Positions 63,836 through 64,000 of a DNA stretch of 64,000 nucleotides are shown piece after piece (within the stretch, counting starts at the first letter, position 1; each line of letters begins with the position of its first letter). Both the position numbers and the translations under genes were made by a program. Below the pieces are notes generated by a model that was given only the letters and a program-made list of their open reading frames with translations, was not told the DNA's origin and ran no database searches. This DNA is from Pseudomonas fildesensis (GTDB lineage Bacteria > Pseudomonadota > Gammaproteobacteria > Pseudomonadales > Pseudomonadaceae): the NCBI RefSeq assembly GCF_001050345.1, contig NZ_LFMW01000021.1, positions 182,408-246,407 of the forward strand. The letters are read 5' to 3'.

Positions 63836-64000
63836 GTAAGCGCTCCATAAACCCCACCGACTTCAAGATGGGTAATGCGCCTAGCTAGGCGATGCCGGCG
63901 AGCAGTTCCACGGTAACAGCGCTTCGTAATCTTCAACCGAGGTCGCCATTGGCAGCCGTTCTAATGCGTGGCGCAGCCACGCATAGGGCTCTTGGCCGTT
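63836..64000 (-). mobile_element. IS66-family element, right end only (cut by window)
   Basis: The outer terminal repeat starts at 63836 on the plus strand (GTAAGCGCTCCATAAACCCC), followed by the 3' end of tnpC on the minus strand. Different in sequence from the IS66 at 7518, so a separate member of the family. Confidence 0.88.
63881..64000 (-). CDS. tnpC: IS66 TnpC transposase, C-terminal end (partial)
   Basis: 39 residues visible: NGQEPYAWLRHALERLPMAT, then EDYEALLPWNCSPASPS and a stop at 63881-63883. This is the usual IS66 TnpC C-terminal tail. The remainder lies beyond the window. Confidence 0.88.
   Translation of the reverse strand, partial: NGQEPYAWLRHALERLPMATSVEDYEALLPWNCSPASPS

Noticed and set aside
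1..64000. CRISPR array or tRNA genes
   Set aside because: No regularly spaced direct repeats and no cloverleaf-like sequence were noticed on reading; tRNAscan and CRISPR finders were not available.

Overview
This window looks like a chromosomal accessory region of a Pseudomonas of the P. fluorescens complex. Pointers are the many Pseudomonas-type proteins (Bcr/CflA exporter, chemoreceptor, CrcB, two chaperone-usher fimbrial clusters, IS66 and IS3 elements) and a subclass B2 metallo-beta-lactamase of the kind reported from P. fluorescens/synxantha. No rRNA, tRNA or CRISPR array was recognised.

Layout. 1-4.3 kb: end of a tyrosine recombinase, then ordinary genes (SDR oxidoreductase, MFS exporter, chemoreceptor). 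4.3-14.8 kb: a patchwork of small and decaying genes with a fluoride-resistance cassette (crcB, DUF190, frameshifted pyrophosphatase), one nearly full IS66 element, IS66 and IS3 remnants, an orphan AbrB-type antitoxin, a 57-nt near-perfect palindrome, an XRE regulator, and LysR and ADP-ribosylglycohydrolase pseudogenes. 15.2-25.2 kb: a likely small-molecule locus. A four-gene minus-strand operon encodes a KamA-like radical-SAM aminomutase, an ATP-grasp amino-acid ligase, a 2-oxoglutarate/Fe(II) amino-acid hydroxylase and an MFS exporter, with a NarL/LuxR response regulator upstream. An opposing plus-strand pair encodes an unusual radical-SAM protein and a frameshifted ATP-grasp protein. Between them lie a FadL porin and a tssM remnant. 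25.6 kb: a B2 carbapenemase-type metallo-beta-lactamase.

26.3-46 kb: a surface-adhesion region. Two ToxR/ToxS-like membrane regulator pairs flank an EAL-domain phosphodiesterase, followed by two complete chaperone-usher fimbrial clusters, a LuxR-type regulator with a degenerate receiver, a divergent CsrA paralogue between the clusters, and a MATE exporter. 46-49 kb: an MBL-fold protein and small or decayed genes. 49-56 kb: a tyrosine recombinase followed by a type II CBASS anti-phage operon (Cap4 nuclease-SAVED effector, CD-NTase, Cap2, Cap3) bracketed by a 70-bp imperfect inverted repeat. 56.7-61.8 kb: a Tn7-like transposition module (tnsA-tnsB-tnsC-tniQ). 62.5-63.6 kb: an unrecognised 360-residue protein. 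The window ends inside another IS66 element.

The most interesting parts are the aminomutase/ligase/hydroxylase/exporter operon with its oddly modified companion pair, the B2 beta-lactamase beside it, the duplicated ToxR/ToxS-like regulators around the c-di-GMP gene, and the CBASS/Tn7-like defence-and-mobility block. Several accessory genes are broken by what look like single-base deletions; whether these are real decay or assembly error is open.
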